DNA from: Steroidobacteraceae bacterium
Lineage (GTDB): Bacteria; Pseudomonadota; Gammaproteobacteria; Steroidobacterales; Steroidobacteraceae
Length of the DNA: 64,000 nucleotides
Assembly: GCA_019634915.1 (NCBI GenBank)
Contig: JAHCAN010000015.1
Location: 1-64,000 of the forward strand
Reading direction: 5' to 3'
The notes beneath the pieces were generated by a model that was not told where the DNA came from, made no database searches, and saw nothing but the letters and a program-made list of their open reading frames with translations. A program made the translations under genes and the position numbers. Below are positions 32,081-42,742 of this stretch, piece by piece. How positions within the stretch are numbered: position 1 is the first letter of the stretch; each line of letters opens with the position of its first letter.

Positions 32081-32814
32081 GCGGCGCGGTCGCGGCCCCG
32101 CCGCGCGACGCGGGGGCGCGCCATTTCGCATGGCGCTACAGCCACGTCGCGGCGCGCGACGGCACGGCCGCGCTGCTGACGATCGAGCACGAAGTCATGA
32201 GCAGCGTGCGCGCGGGGCTCGATCACACGGTTGCGCACGCACGCCTCGCCTGGTGGCAGCAGGAATGCGAGCGGCTCGCCGCCGCGCAGCCGGCACACCC
32301 GGCCACGCGTGCCGTGCGCGACGCGTTCCTCGCCGCGCGGCTCGCGCCGCCCGATCTCGCCGCGCTGCCGATCGTCGCCGCCTCGGTGCTCGCGCACGCG
32401 GCGCAGGCGCAGCCGCTCGAACCGGACGAAGTCGCGGCGAACGCCGCACGCTGGGCGGGCGCGCTGTTCCTGCCGCTCGCGCGACTCGCACTGGCCACCG
32501 CGACGCAACCGCACGACGGCGGCGATGCGGGCGGACACCGGCGCGCGCCGGCCGCCGGATCGCCATCGCTCGAAGCCGTCGGCGCACTGGGCGCGGCCCT
32601 GCACCGGCACGAGGCTTCGCCCGATGCGGCGAGCCGCCAGGCCCTGCGCGATGCGCTGCGCGCCCTGCCGGCGCCGCTCGCCGGCGCGCTGTGCGGCCTC
32701 GTCGTCTGGTGCACGCTCGCCCTCTCGGCGCCCGAGGAGCAGGCGCGCATTTCGATTACCGAGGACTGGCGCGCCTGGCGCGCCGCCCGCCGCGCGTTGC
32801 GCGCACGACCCTGA
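32077..32814 (+). CDS. Squalene/phytoene synthase-like protein lacking the Asp-rich motifs
   Basis: 245 residues. FAWRYSHVAARDGTAALLTI, then a GLDHTVAHARLAWWQQECER segment and AHPATRAVRDAFL resemble the helical squalene/phytoene synthase fold. The two DxxxD diphosphate-binding motifs of active synthases are not visible, so a catalytic role in prenyl condensation is doubtful. It is translationally coupled to rmuC (ATGA) and followed by yciK after ten bases. Given ubiG upstream, it might assist ubiquinone or membrane-lipid assembly, but that is inference from position only. Confidence 0.6.
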   Translation: MSGAVAAPPRDAGARHFAWRYSHVAARDGTAALLTIEHEVMSSVRAGLDHTVAHARLAWWQQECERLAAAQPAHPATRAVRDAFLAARLAPPDLAALPIVAASVLAHAAQAQPLEPDEVAANAARWAGALFLPLARLALATATQPHDGGDAGGHRRAPAAGSPSLEAVGALGAALHRHEASPDAASRQALRDALRALPAPLAGALCGLVVWCTLALSAPEEQARISITEDWRAWRAARRALRARP

Positions 32815-32824
32815 GGATCGCCGC

Positions 32825-33592
32825 ATGAGTCTCGACTTCGAACCCCGCCTGCACGTCGCCGCCCCCGCCGAGCTCGCCGGCCGCGTGATCGCGATCACCG
32901 GCGCCGGCAGCGGCATCGGCCGCGCGGTGGCCCGCGCCTGCGCCGCGCACGGGGCCGAGGTCGTGCTGCTCGGCCGCACCGTCGCGAAACTCGAGAAGGT
33001 CTACGACGAAATCGTCGCGGCCGGCGGCGCCGCACCGATCATCTCCCCGCTCGACCTCGAGAAGGCCACGGCGCGCGAATACGACGCGCTCGCCACGGCG
33101 ATCGGCGAGCGCTACGGGCGCCTCGACGGCCTGCTGCACAACGCGGGACTGCTCGGCGACCTGTCACCGATCGAGCACTACGACGTGCCGCTGTGGACGC
33201 GCGTGCTGCACGTCAACGTGACCGCGGCCTTCGCGCTGACCCAGGTGCTGCTGCCGCTGCTGCGCGCCGCGCCCGACGCGAGCATCGTGTTCACGTCGAG
33301 CGGCGTCGGGCGCCGCGGGCGCGCGTACTGGGGCGCCTACGCGGTATCGAAGTTCGCGATCGAGGGCTTGAACCAGGTGCTCGCCGACGAGCTGGCCGGC
33401 AGCACGTCGGTGCGCGTCAATGCGATCAACCCGGGCCGCACGCGCACCGCGATGCGTCGCGCCGCCTACCCGGCCGAGCCGCCGGAGGCCTCGCCGCTGC
33501 CCGAGTCGATCACCGCCGCCTGGCTCTGGCTGCTCGGGCCGGCTTCGAAGGGCGTTTCGGGCCGGAGCGTGGACGCGCAGGCCCCGGCCTGA
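32825..33592 (+). CDS. yciK: YciK-type short-chain dehydrogenase/reductase
   Basis: 255 residues, classical SDR fold: cofactor motif ITGAGSGIGRAVA, LLHNAGLLG, catalytic Ser in FTSSGVGRRGRAYW and Tyr/Lys in WGAYAVSKFAIEG. YciK homologues are oxidoreductases of unknown substrate encoded beside ubiG/mupP in many gammaproteobacteria. Its last 83 bases overlap the 3' end of the convergent rluB gene, an unusually long tail overlap. Confidence 0.9.
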   Translation: MSLDFEPRLHVAAPAELAGRVIAITGAGSGIGRAVARACAAHGAEVVLLGRTVAKLEKVYDEIVAAGGAAPIISPLDLEKATAREYDALATAIGERYGRLDGLLHNAGLLGDLSPIEHYDVPLWTRVLHVNVTAAFALTQVLLPLLRAAPDASIVFTSSGVGRRGRAYWGAYAVSKFAIEGLNQVLADELAGSTSVRVNAINPGRTRTAMRRAAYPAEPPEASPLPESITAAWLWLLGPASKGVSGRSVDAQAPA

Positions 33593-34370
33593 CCGAACCG
33601 GCCGGACTGTCCGCTCCGGCCGGCCTCGCCGGCTCGCCGGTGAGCGCGGCGAGTTCGGCGTCGGTCAGCGCGCGCGAATGACCGCGCGGCAGATTGCGAT
33701 CGAGGACGAGCGTGCCGAAGCGTACGCGCAGCACGCGACTGACGGTCGCGCCCTGGCGCTCGAACAGCTGGCGCACCGACCTGCCGCTCGCGCCGCGCGT
33801 GACCAGCGCATACCAGCGATTGCTGCCCTCGCCGCCCGCCGGCTCGCAGGCGAGCACGGTCAGCGTCCCGCCGCTGTCGAGTTCGCCGGCCGCGAGTGCA
33901 GCGAAGCGCTCCGCCGGCAGCTCGCCGTGCACGCGCACCCGGAACTCGATCTCCATGCCTCGCGCCGCGCGCTGCAGTTGCGCGGCCAGCCCGCCGTCCG
34001 GCGTGAACAGCTCGAGGCCGCCGTCGATGCGCGGCATCGGGCTCACCGCGACGAAGCGCCGCCCGGCGCGCTTCGGCATGCGAGCGAACAGCGACTCCTG
34101 GCCCGCCTCGTCCGGCTGCTGCAGCGATTCACCCGGCGAGCGATGTGCGAGGAACGCCCGCGCGCGCGCCGGCGCGGCGCGGCGCCGCACCGGGCGGCCG
34201 TCGAGCCGCAGCTCGTCGCGCGGGCCGACCCGCGTGCCGAGCACCGCGACCGTGCCGTTCACGGTCAGGCGGCCGGCGCGTATCCACGCCTCGGCTTCGC
34301 GCCGCGACGCGAGCCCGAGGCTCGCGAGGTACTTCTGCAGGCGCTCGGGCGCATCTCGCTCGGTAGGCAT
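33510..34370 (-). CDS. rluB: RluB-family 23S rRNA pseudouridine synthase, divergent catalytic loop
   Basis: 286 residues: an S4 RNA-binding domain (RLQKYLASLGLASRREAEAW, then GRLTVNGTVAVLGTRV), an RluB/E/F-type catalytic domain (NRWYALVTRGASGRSVRQLFERQGATVSRVLRVRFGTLVL) and a Lys/Arg/Pro/Ala-rich tail. The catalytic-loop region reads PRIDGGLELFT where the family normally has GRLDxxTxGLLLLT: the Asp is kept but three residues including the conserved Thr are missing, and the preceding KPxG segment is also unrecognisable. It follows scpB by 43 bases, the usual place for rluB. Confidence 0.82.
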   Translation of the reverse strand: MPTERDAPERLQKYLASLGLASRREAEAWIRAGRLTVNGTVAVLGTRVGPRDELRLDGRPVRRRAAPARARAFLAHRSPGESLQQPDEAGQESLFARMPKRAGRRFVAVSPMPRIDGGLELFTPDGGLAAQLQRAARGMEIEFRVRVHGELPAERFAALAAGELDSGGTLTVLACEPAGGEGSNRWYALVTRGASGRSVRQLFERQGATVSRVLRVRFGTLVLDRNLPRGHSRALTDAELAALTGEPARPAGADSPAGSVRPGPARPRSGPKRPSKPARAARARRR

Positions 34371-34413
34371 GCGGTGCTCGAACCGGTCGGGCGCGGTCGC
34401 GCCGCCCGCTGGC

Positions 34414-35139
34414 TCAGAGGTCCGGATCGCCCGGCGCGGCGACGAGCCCGGGCTTGCTGTCCGCCGCGGCGTCGATCTCGTCGTCGTCGGCATCGCCCGG
34501 CTCGTCGTCGAGCAGCGCGTCGGCGGCCGTGTCCGGTGTCCCGGCACCCGCCGCGACCGTGGCCTCGTCCGCGTCGTCGCTGACCGGCAGATCGAGCTGC
34601 GGGCTGAGCTCGGTCATCGCGATCAGCTCGCCGAGCGTCGGCAGCTGGTCGAGGCTCTTCAGGCCGAAGTAATCGAGGAACTCCCGCGTCGTGCCGAGTA
34701 GCTCCGGGCGTCCCGGCACGTCGCGCTGGCCGACCACGCGCACCCAGCCGCGCTCGGTCAGCGTGCGCAGGATGTTCGGATTGACCGCGACGCCGCGCAC
34801 GGCCTCGATCTCGCCGCGCGTGATCGGCTGGCGGTAGGCGATCAGCGCCAGCGTCTCGAGCAGCGCGCGCGAGTAGCGTTGCGGGCGCTCGGGCCACAGC
34901 CGCGAGATCTGCGGCGCGAACTGCGCGCGCACCTGCACGCGCCAGCCGCTCGCGGTCTCGAGCAGCTGCAGCGCGCGGCCGTCGTAATCCGCCGCGAGCA
35001 GCTCGAGCACCGCGCGCAGCTCGGCGTTGGCCGGGCGCGCAGCCTCGTCGAACAGCCCGGCGAGATCGGCCAGCGCCAGCGGCCGGCCCGCGGCCAGCAG
35101 CGCGGCCTCGACGATGTTGCGCAGTTCGGTGTCGCTCAT
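34414..35139 (-). CDS. scpB: Segregation and condensation protein B
   Basis: 241 residues: two winged-helix domains (ELRNIVEAALLAAGRPLALA; then LALIAYRQPITRGEIEAVRG, typical of ScpB) and an acidic, Ala/Asp-rich tail of about 55 residues. ScpB dimers bind the ScpA-SMC complex that condenses and segregates chromosomes; smc itself is at 42.7 kb. The start overlaps the scpA stop as ATGA. Confidence 0.93.
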   Translation of the reverse strand: MSDTELRNIVEAALLAAGRPLALADLAGLFDEAARPANAELRAVLELLAADYDGRALQLLETASGWRVQVRAQFAPQISRLWPERPQRYSRALLETLALIAYRQPITRGEIEAVRGVAVNPNILRTLTERGWVRVVGQRDVPGRPELLGTTREFLDYFGLKSLDQLPTLGELIAMTELSPQLDLPVSDDADEATVAAGAGTPDTAADALLDDEPGDADDDEIDAAADSKPGLVAAPGDPDL

Positions 35140-36053
35140 GTATTCACCTCGCCCGCCGCGTCATTGTCCGCGACCAGCTGCAGTCCGGTCTGGCCAGGCG
35201 GCGCGGCGCGCACGTGCAGCGGCGCGTAGGGCTCCGCCTGGACGAAATCGATCAGGCCCTCGCGCACCAGCTCGAGGATCGCGACGAACGTGACGGTCAC
35301 GCCCATGCGCCCCTCCTCCGCGCGGAACAGGCGCGTGAAGTCCACGAAACCGCCGCCCTCCAGCGTCGCGAGGATGTCGACCATGCGCGCGCGCACCGAC
35401 AGGCGCTCGCGCTGCACGCGGTGGTGCGCGAACAGTTCGGCGCGCCGCACGACCTCCTGGAACGCGAACAGCATCTCGCGCAGCTGCACCTGCGGCAGCA
35501 GGCGCACGACCTTGCGGTCGCTGAAGGCCGCCGACGCGACGAACACGTCGCGCTCGAGGCGCGGCAGCGCGTCGATCCCCTCGGCCGCGCGCTTGAAGCG
35601 TTCGTACTCCTGCAGGCGGCGCACGAGCTCGGCGCGCGGATCGGCCTCGTCGCCGGCCTCGTCCGCATGCGCGCGCGGCAGCAGCATGCGCGACTTGATC
35701 TCGGCGAGCGTCGCGGCCATCAGCATGTACTCGCCGGCGAGCTCGAGCTGCAGCTCCTGCATCAGCTCGATGTACTGCATGTACTGGCGCGTGATCTCGG
35801 CGAGCGGAATGTCGAGGATGTCGAGGTTCTGGCGGCGGATCAGGTACAGCAGCAGGTCGAGCGGCCCCTCGAAGGCCTCGAGGAACACCTCGAGCGCCTG
35901 CGGCGGGATGTACAGGTCCTTCGGCACCTCGGTGACCGCCTCGCCGTGCACGATCGCGAACGGCATCTCCGCCTGCTCGGGCGCCGGCGCCGCCGGCGCG
36001 GCCTGCGGCTCGGCGCCGTCGTTGGACACGACGAGTTTCAGGTCGGGTTTCAC
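35136..36053 (-). CDS. scpA: Segregation and condensation protein A (kleisin)
   Basis: 305 residues. After about 50 low-complexity residues, the kleisin N-terminal region FEGPLDLLLYLIRRQNLDIL contacts the SMC neck, followed by ITRQYMQYIELM and a winged helix near the C-terminus (GVTVTFVAILELVREGLIDF). It starts at GTG 36053, overlapping the trpS stop as GTGA, so trpS, scpA and scpB are translated in series. Confidence 0.94.
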   Translation of the reverse strand: MKPDLKLVVSNDGAEPQAAPAAPAPEQAEMPFAIVHGEAVTEVPKDLYIPPQALEVFLEAFEGPLDLLLYLIRRQNLDILDIPLAEITRQYMQYIELMQELQLELAGEYMLMAATLAEIKSRMLLPRAHADEAGDEADPRAELVRRLQEYERFKRAAEGIDALPRLERDVFVASAAFSDRKVVRLLPQVQLREMLFAFQEVVRRAELFAHHRVQRERLSVRARMVDILATLEGGGFVDFTRLFRAEEGRMGVTVTFVAILELVREGLIDFVQAEPYAPLHVRAAPPGQTGLQLVADNDAAGEVNT

Positions 36054-37267
36054 AGGCCGCCCCGAAGATGCATCACGCGGCGCACCTCGTCCATCGTGTC
36101 GTGCGCGGCCTCGCGCGCCTTCTCGGCGCCTTCGACCAGGATCGTGCGCACGAGATCCGGATTGTCCTCGTACTCCTGCGCGCGCTTCCGCATGCCGGTG
36201 ACGAACTCGACCACCTTGTCGATCACCGGCTGCTTGCACTCGAGGCAGCCGATGCTGCCCGAGCGGCAGCCCTTGTATGCCCAGTCCTGCGTCGCCTGGT
36301 CCGAGTAGATCTTGTGCAGGTCCCACACCGGGCACTTCTCCGGGTCGCCCGGATCGTTGCGGTGCACGCGCGCCGGATCGGTCTGCATGCGCCGCAGCTT
36401 CTTCGTCACCTCGGCCGGGTCCTCGCGCAGCCCGATCGTGTTGCCGTAGGACTTCGACATCTTGCGCCCGTCGAGACCCGGCACTTTGGGCGCCTTCGTC
36501 AGCAGTACCTGCGGCTCGGGCAACACCGTAACGCCCGAACCCTCGAGCCAGCCGAGCAGGCGCTCGCGATCGGCGACGGTGATGCGGTTGTTGGCCTGCA
36601 CCAGCGCGCGCGCTTTCTCGAGCGCGGCGCCGTCGCCCGCCTGCTGGTAGAGCTTGCGCAACTGGCGGTACTGCGCGCTCAGCTTGCCGCCGAGGCCCTT
36701 CACTGCCTTCTCGGCCTTCGCCTCGAAGTCCGGCTCGCGGCCGTAGATGTGATTGAAGCGGCGCGCGATCTCGCGCGTGATCTCGACGTGCGCGATCTGG
36801 TCCTCGCCGACCGGCACGAACGCCGGCCGGTAGATCAGGATGTCGGCGCTCTGCAGCAGCGGGTAGCCGAGGAAGCCGTAGGTCGCGAGGTCCTTCTCCT
36901 TCAGCTGCGCCTGCTGGTCCTTGAAGGTCGGCACGCGCTCGAGCCAGCCGAGCGGCGTGATCATCGACAGCAGCAGGTGCAGCTCGGCGTGCTCGGGCAC
37001 CTGCGACTGCACGAACAGCGTCGCGACGCCCGGGTTCAGGCCGGCGGCGAGCCAGTCGATCAGCATCTCGTGGATGTGCGACGGCAGGCCGCTCGTGTCC
37101 TCGTAGTCGGTCGTCAGCGCGTGCCAGTCGGCGACGAAGAAGAAGCACTCGTACTGGTACTGCAGCTCGATCCAGTTGGCGAGCGCGCCATGGAAATTGC
37201 CGAGGTGCAGTGCACCGGTCGGCCGCATGCCGGACAGCACGCGCCGTGCCTGCGGACCCGCGCTCAC
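36050..37267 (-). CDS. trpS: Tryptophan--tRNA ligase with a likely iron-sulfur site
   Basis: 405 residues if the GTG at 37267 is the start (GAGG site six bases upstream); a TTG at 37285 is an alternative. Class I motifs are GALHLGN (HIGH) and KMSKS. An insert of about 65 residues lies between the two halves of the Rossmann fold. The C-terminal part carries four Cys in the pattern C-x21-C-x6-C-x2-C (EKCPVW, KGCRSGSIGCLEC), very close to the [4Fe-4S] motif of Thermotoga TrpRS. It heads the trpS-scpA-scpB-rluB unit. Confidence 0.94.
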   Translation of the reverse strand: MSAGPQARRVLSGMRPTGALHLGNFHGALANWIELQYQYECFFFVADWHALTTDYEDTSGLPSHIHEMLIDWLAAGLNPGVATLFVQSQVPEHAELHLLLSMITPLGWLERVPTFKDQQAQLKEKDLATYGFLGYPLLQSADILIYRPAFVPVGEDQIAHVEITREIARRFNHIYGREPDFEAKAEKAVKGLGGKLSAQYRQLRKLYQQAGDGAALEKARALVQANNRITVADRERLLGWLEGSGVTVLPEPQVLLTKAPKVPGLDGRKMSKSYGNTIGLREDPAEVTKKLRRMQTDPARVHRNDPGDPEKCPVWDLHKIYSDQATQDWAYKGCRSGSIGCLECKQPVIDKVVEFVTGMRKRAQEYEDNPDLVRTILVEGAEKAREAAHDTMDEVRRVMHLRGGL

Positions 37268-37361
37268 GGCAGCCTCGCCAAGCAATGGTTCTGTCGGGTC
37301 TGCGGTGGACTCGGCACGTCTGGATCAGTCTTCGGTGGCGGCGCGCGAAGGGCGCCAGCGG

Positions 37362-37367
37362 ATTATA
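37362..37367 (-). promoter_or_regulatory. Consensus -10 box upstream of trpS
   Basis: Perfect TATAAT on the minus strand, ten bases beyond the yciO stop, would start a transcript near 37355 with a leader of about 88 bases before trpS. The -35 region is poor. Confidence 0.45.
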
Positions 37368-37377
37368 GCCCAGGCCA

Positions 37378-38013
37378 TCAGCCGGCGTCGGCGAGGCCCA
37401 GCGGCTCGATCGGGCCCTTGCCGGCGCGCAGCACGGCTGGCGGGCGCACGGCCAGGTCGATCACGGTGGTCGGCTCGGTGCCGCAATGGCCACCGTCGAG
37501 TATCAGGTCGAGTTCGTGCTCGAGCCGCGCGCGGATTTCTCCGCCGTCCGTCAGCGGCGCCTCATCGCCCGGCAGCATCAGCGTCGAGGTCATCAGCGGT
37601 TCGTTCAGCTCGGTGAGCAGCATGCGCGGCACCGGGTGGCTCGGCACGCGGATGCCGATCGTGCGCCGCCGGTCGTGCTGCAGGCGCCGCGGCGTCTCGC
37701 GGGTGGCCGGCAGCAGGAAGGTGTAGGGACCGGGCGTCGCGGCCTTCAGCAGCCGGAACTGCCAGGTGTCGACCCGCGCGTAACGGCCGATCTCGGTCAG
37801 GTCGCGGCACATCAGCGTGAAGTGGTGATGACGGTCGGCCTCGCGGATGCGCCGCACGCGCTCGAGCGCGTCCTTGTCGCCGATGTGGCAGCCGAGCGCG
37901 TAGCAGGAGTCGGTCGGATAGGCGATCACGCCGCCCTGGCGGACGATCTGCGCGGCCTGGCGAATCAGCCGCAGCTGCGGATTCACCGGATGCAATTCGA
38001 AATAAAGCGCCAT
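37378..38013 (-). CDS. yciO: YciO/YrdC/Sua5-family protein
   Basis: 211 residues with the YrdC nucleotide- and RNA-binding fold: GGVIAYPTDSCYALGCHIGD, KATPGPYTFLLPATRETPRR, RTIGIRVPSHPV. TsaC/Sua5 members make threonylcarbamoyl-AMP for t6A in tRNA; the YciO branch is related but has weak or unclear activity. The trpS-scpA neighbourhood and the DADRHHHFTLMC-like segment favour YciO. A -10 box lies six bases before its ATG and no ribosome site is visible, suggesting a leaderless mRNA. Confidence 0.9.
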   Translation of the reverse strand: MALYFELHPVNPQLRLIRQAAQIVRQGGVIAYPTDSCYALGCHIGDKDALERVRRIREADRHHHFTLMCRDLTEIGRYARVDTWQFRLLKAATPGPYTFLLPATRETPRRLQHDRRRTIGIRVPSHPVPRMLLTELNEPLMTSTLMLPGDEAPLTDGGEIRARLEHELDLILDGGHCGTEPTTVIDLAVRPPAVLRAGKGPIEPLGLADAG

Positions 38014-38019
38014 CCGGGT

Positions 38020-38025
38020 ATCATA
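38020..38025 (-). promoter_or_regulatory. -10 box of yciO placed for a leaderless transcript
   Basis: TATGAT on the minus strand ends six bases before the yciO ATG, so the predicted transcription start coincides with the start codon. The whole divergent gap to yciB is only 40 bases. Confidence 0.4.
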
Positions 38026-38053
38026 TCGGCCCCCGCGCCCAGCCGTTCATTGC

Positions 38054-38596
38054 ATGCAGCAGATCCTCGACTTCGCGCCGCTCCTCGTTTTCGTCGTCGC
38101 GTACTACCTGAAGGGCTTCTACGTCGCTACCGGCGCGCTGATGGCGGCGATGGTGCTGCTGATGGTCGTCGACCTCGTGCTGCTGCGCCGCGTGCCGACG
38201 ATGCACTGGATCTCGGCGCTGCTCGTGCTCGCCTTCGGCACCGCGACGCTGATGCTGCACGACCAGCGCTTCATCCAGTGGAAGCCCACGGTGTTCTTCT
38301 GGCTCGTCAGTCTCGCGCTGCTCGGCAGTCGCTGGATCGGCCCGCGGCCGCTCGTCGAGCGGCTGCTCGCGCCTGCATTGGGTCCCGACTCGCAGCTGCC
38401 ACGTGCCCTGTGGCAGCGCGTGAACCTGCTGTGGGTCGCCTTCTATGCGCTGCTCGGCGCGCTGAACCTCGCCGTCGCGTTCAATGCGAGCGAGGCCTTC
38501 TGGGTCAACTTCAAGGTGTTCGGCCTGACCGCGCTCACTTTCGTGTTCATCGCCGCGCAGCTGCCGTGGCTGATCAAGCGGGCCGGCGCGGCATGA
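38054..38596 (+). CDS. yciB: Inner-membrane septation protein YciB/IspZ
   Basis: 180 residues with about five membrane helices. LDFAPLLVFVVAYYLKGFYV, RFIQWKPTVFFWL and FWVNFKVFGLTALTFVFIAAQ are typical of YciB, which influences cell-envelope integrity and septation. It is divergent from yciO and its stop overlaps the bolA ATG (ATGA). Confidence 0.94.
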   Translation: MQQILDFAPLLVFVVAYYLKGFYVATGALMAAMVLLMVVDLVLLRRVPTMHWISALLVLAFGTATLMLHDQRFIQWKPTVFFWLVSLALLGSRWIGPRPLVERLLAPALGPDSQLPRALWQRVNLLWVAFYALLGALNLAVAFNASEAFWVNFKVFGLTALTFVFIAAQLPWLIKRAGAA

Positions 38597-38847
38597 TCGC
38601 GCGCATCAGGAGCGCGCTCGAGGCCGCGCTCGCGCCGGTTTCGCTCGCGATCCGCGACGACGGCGCGGCCCACGTCGGCCACCCCGGCGCGCGCGAAGGC
38701 GGCCATTACCACGTCACGATCGTCGCGGCGGCCTTCGCCGGCCGCTCGTCGCTCGAACGCCATCGTTTGGTCTATGCTGCGCTCTCCGGGCTGGTCGGCC
38801 ACGGCATCCACGCGCTGTCGATCGATGCGCGATCGCCCTCGGACTAA
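38593..38847 (+). CDS. bolA: BolA-family protein
   Basis: 84 residues. The BolA fold is recognised from FAGRSSLERHRLVYAALSG followed by GIHALSIDARSP; the conserved His in RHRLVY is a [2Fe-2S] ligand when paired with a monothiol glutaredoxin. BolA proteins act in iron homeostasis and in stress-related transcription. It is coupled to yciB by ATGA. Confidence 0.92.
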   Translation: MIARIRSALEAALAPVSLAIRDDGAAHVGHPGAREGGHYHVTIVAAAFAGRSSLERHRLVYAALSGLVGHGIHALSIDARSPSD

Positions 38848-38882
38848 CATCATTATTCGCCCGTAAACCACTGAGAGATTTC

Positions 38883-39701
38883 ATGAAATCAGCCCGCCTC
38901 CCCGCGGTGATCCTGCTTGCCGCACTGGCCGCCGCCTGCAAACCCGGCGCCGACGCCCCCGCCACCAGCGCCGACAATCCGGCGGTCGCCACGATCGACG
39001 GCAAGGCGATCCCGCGCGCGCTGTTCGACACCTACGTGCAGGGCGTGTCCGGCAAGGAGTCCTCGGCGCTCACCGACGAGCAGCGCCAGCAGGTGCTCGA
39101 CAACCTGATCCGCGCCGAGGTCATCGCCTCGCAGGCCGAAAAGGACGGGCTCGCGAAGGACCCGAAGGCGTCGGCGATGCTCGAGCTGTCGCGCCTGAAC
39201 ATCCTGCAGCAGGAAATGTCGGAGAAGTACCTCGCCGACAAGACGCCGACCGACGACGAGCTGCGCGCCGAGTACGAGACGCAGGTCGCCGCGCTCGCCA
39301 AGCACGAGTACAAGGCGCGCCACATCCTGGTCGCGACCCAGGAGTTCGCGAAGAGCCTGATCACGCAGCTCGACAAGGGCGCGCGCTTCGAGACGCTCGC
39401 GCAGCGCGAATCGCTCGACTCGTCGAAGGACAACGGCGGCGATCTCGGCTGGTTCACGCCCGATCGCATGGTGCCGCCGTTCGCCGCGGCCGTCGTCGCG
39501 CTCGAGAAGGGCCAGTACACGAAGGAGCCCGTGCAGACGCAGTACGGCTGGCACGTGATCCGCCTCGACGACATCCGCGACGTGCAGCCGCCGCCGTTCG
39601 ACGGCGTCAAGGACCGCCTCGTGCAGATCGTGCAGGCGAAGAAGTTCAAGGCCTATGCCGACGAGCTGGTGGCCAAGGCGAAGGTCGACAGGAAACTCTG
39701 A
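38883..39701 (+). CDS. Parvulin-type peptidyl-prolyl isomerase lipoprotein
   Basis: 272 residues. A lipoprotein signal with lipobox LAAAC, an N-terminal SurA/PpiD-like helical region (EQRQQVLDNLIRAEVIASQA), and a rotamase domain (YKARHILVATQEFAKSLITQ, then GGDLGWFTPDRMVPPFAAAV and TQYGWHVIRLDD). It should catalyse proline isomerisation of exported proteins at the membrane, as PrsA/PpiC-like foldases do. It follows bolA by 35 bases with a GAGAG ribosome site. Confidence 0.92.
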   Translation: MKSARLPAVILLAALAAACKPGADAPATSADNPAVATIDGKAIPRALFDTYVQGVSGKESSALTDEQRQQVLDNLIRAEVIASQAEKDGLAKDPKASAMLELSRLNILQQEMSEKYLADKTPTDDELRAEYETQVAALAKHEYKARHILVATQEFAKSLITQLDKGARFETLAQRESLDSSKDNGGDLGWFTPDRMVPPFAAAVVALEKGQYTKEPVQTQYGWHVIRLDDIRDVQPPPFDGVKDRLVQIVQAKKFKAYADELVAKAKVDRKL

Positions 39702-39708
39702 TCCCGGG

Positions 39709-42733
<3,025 letters not shown>

Positions 42734-42742
42734 GGCAGCCGC

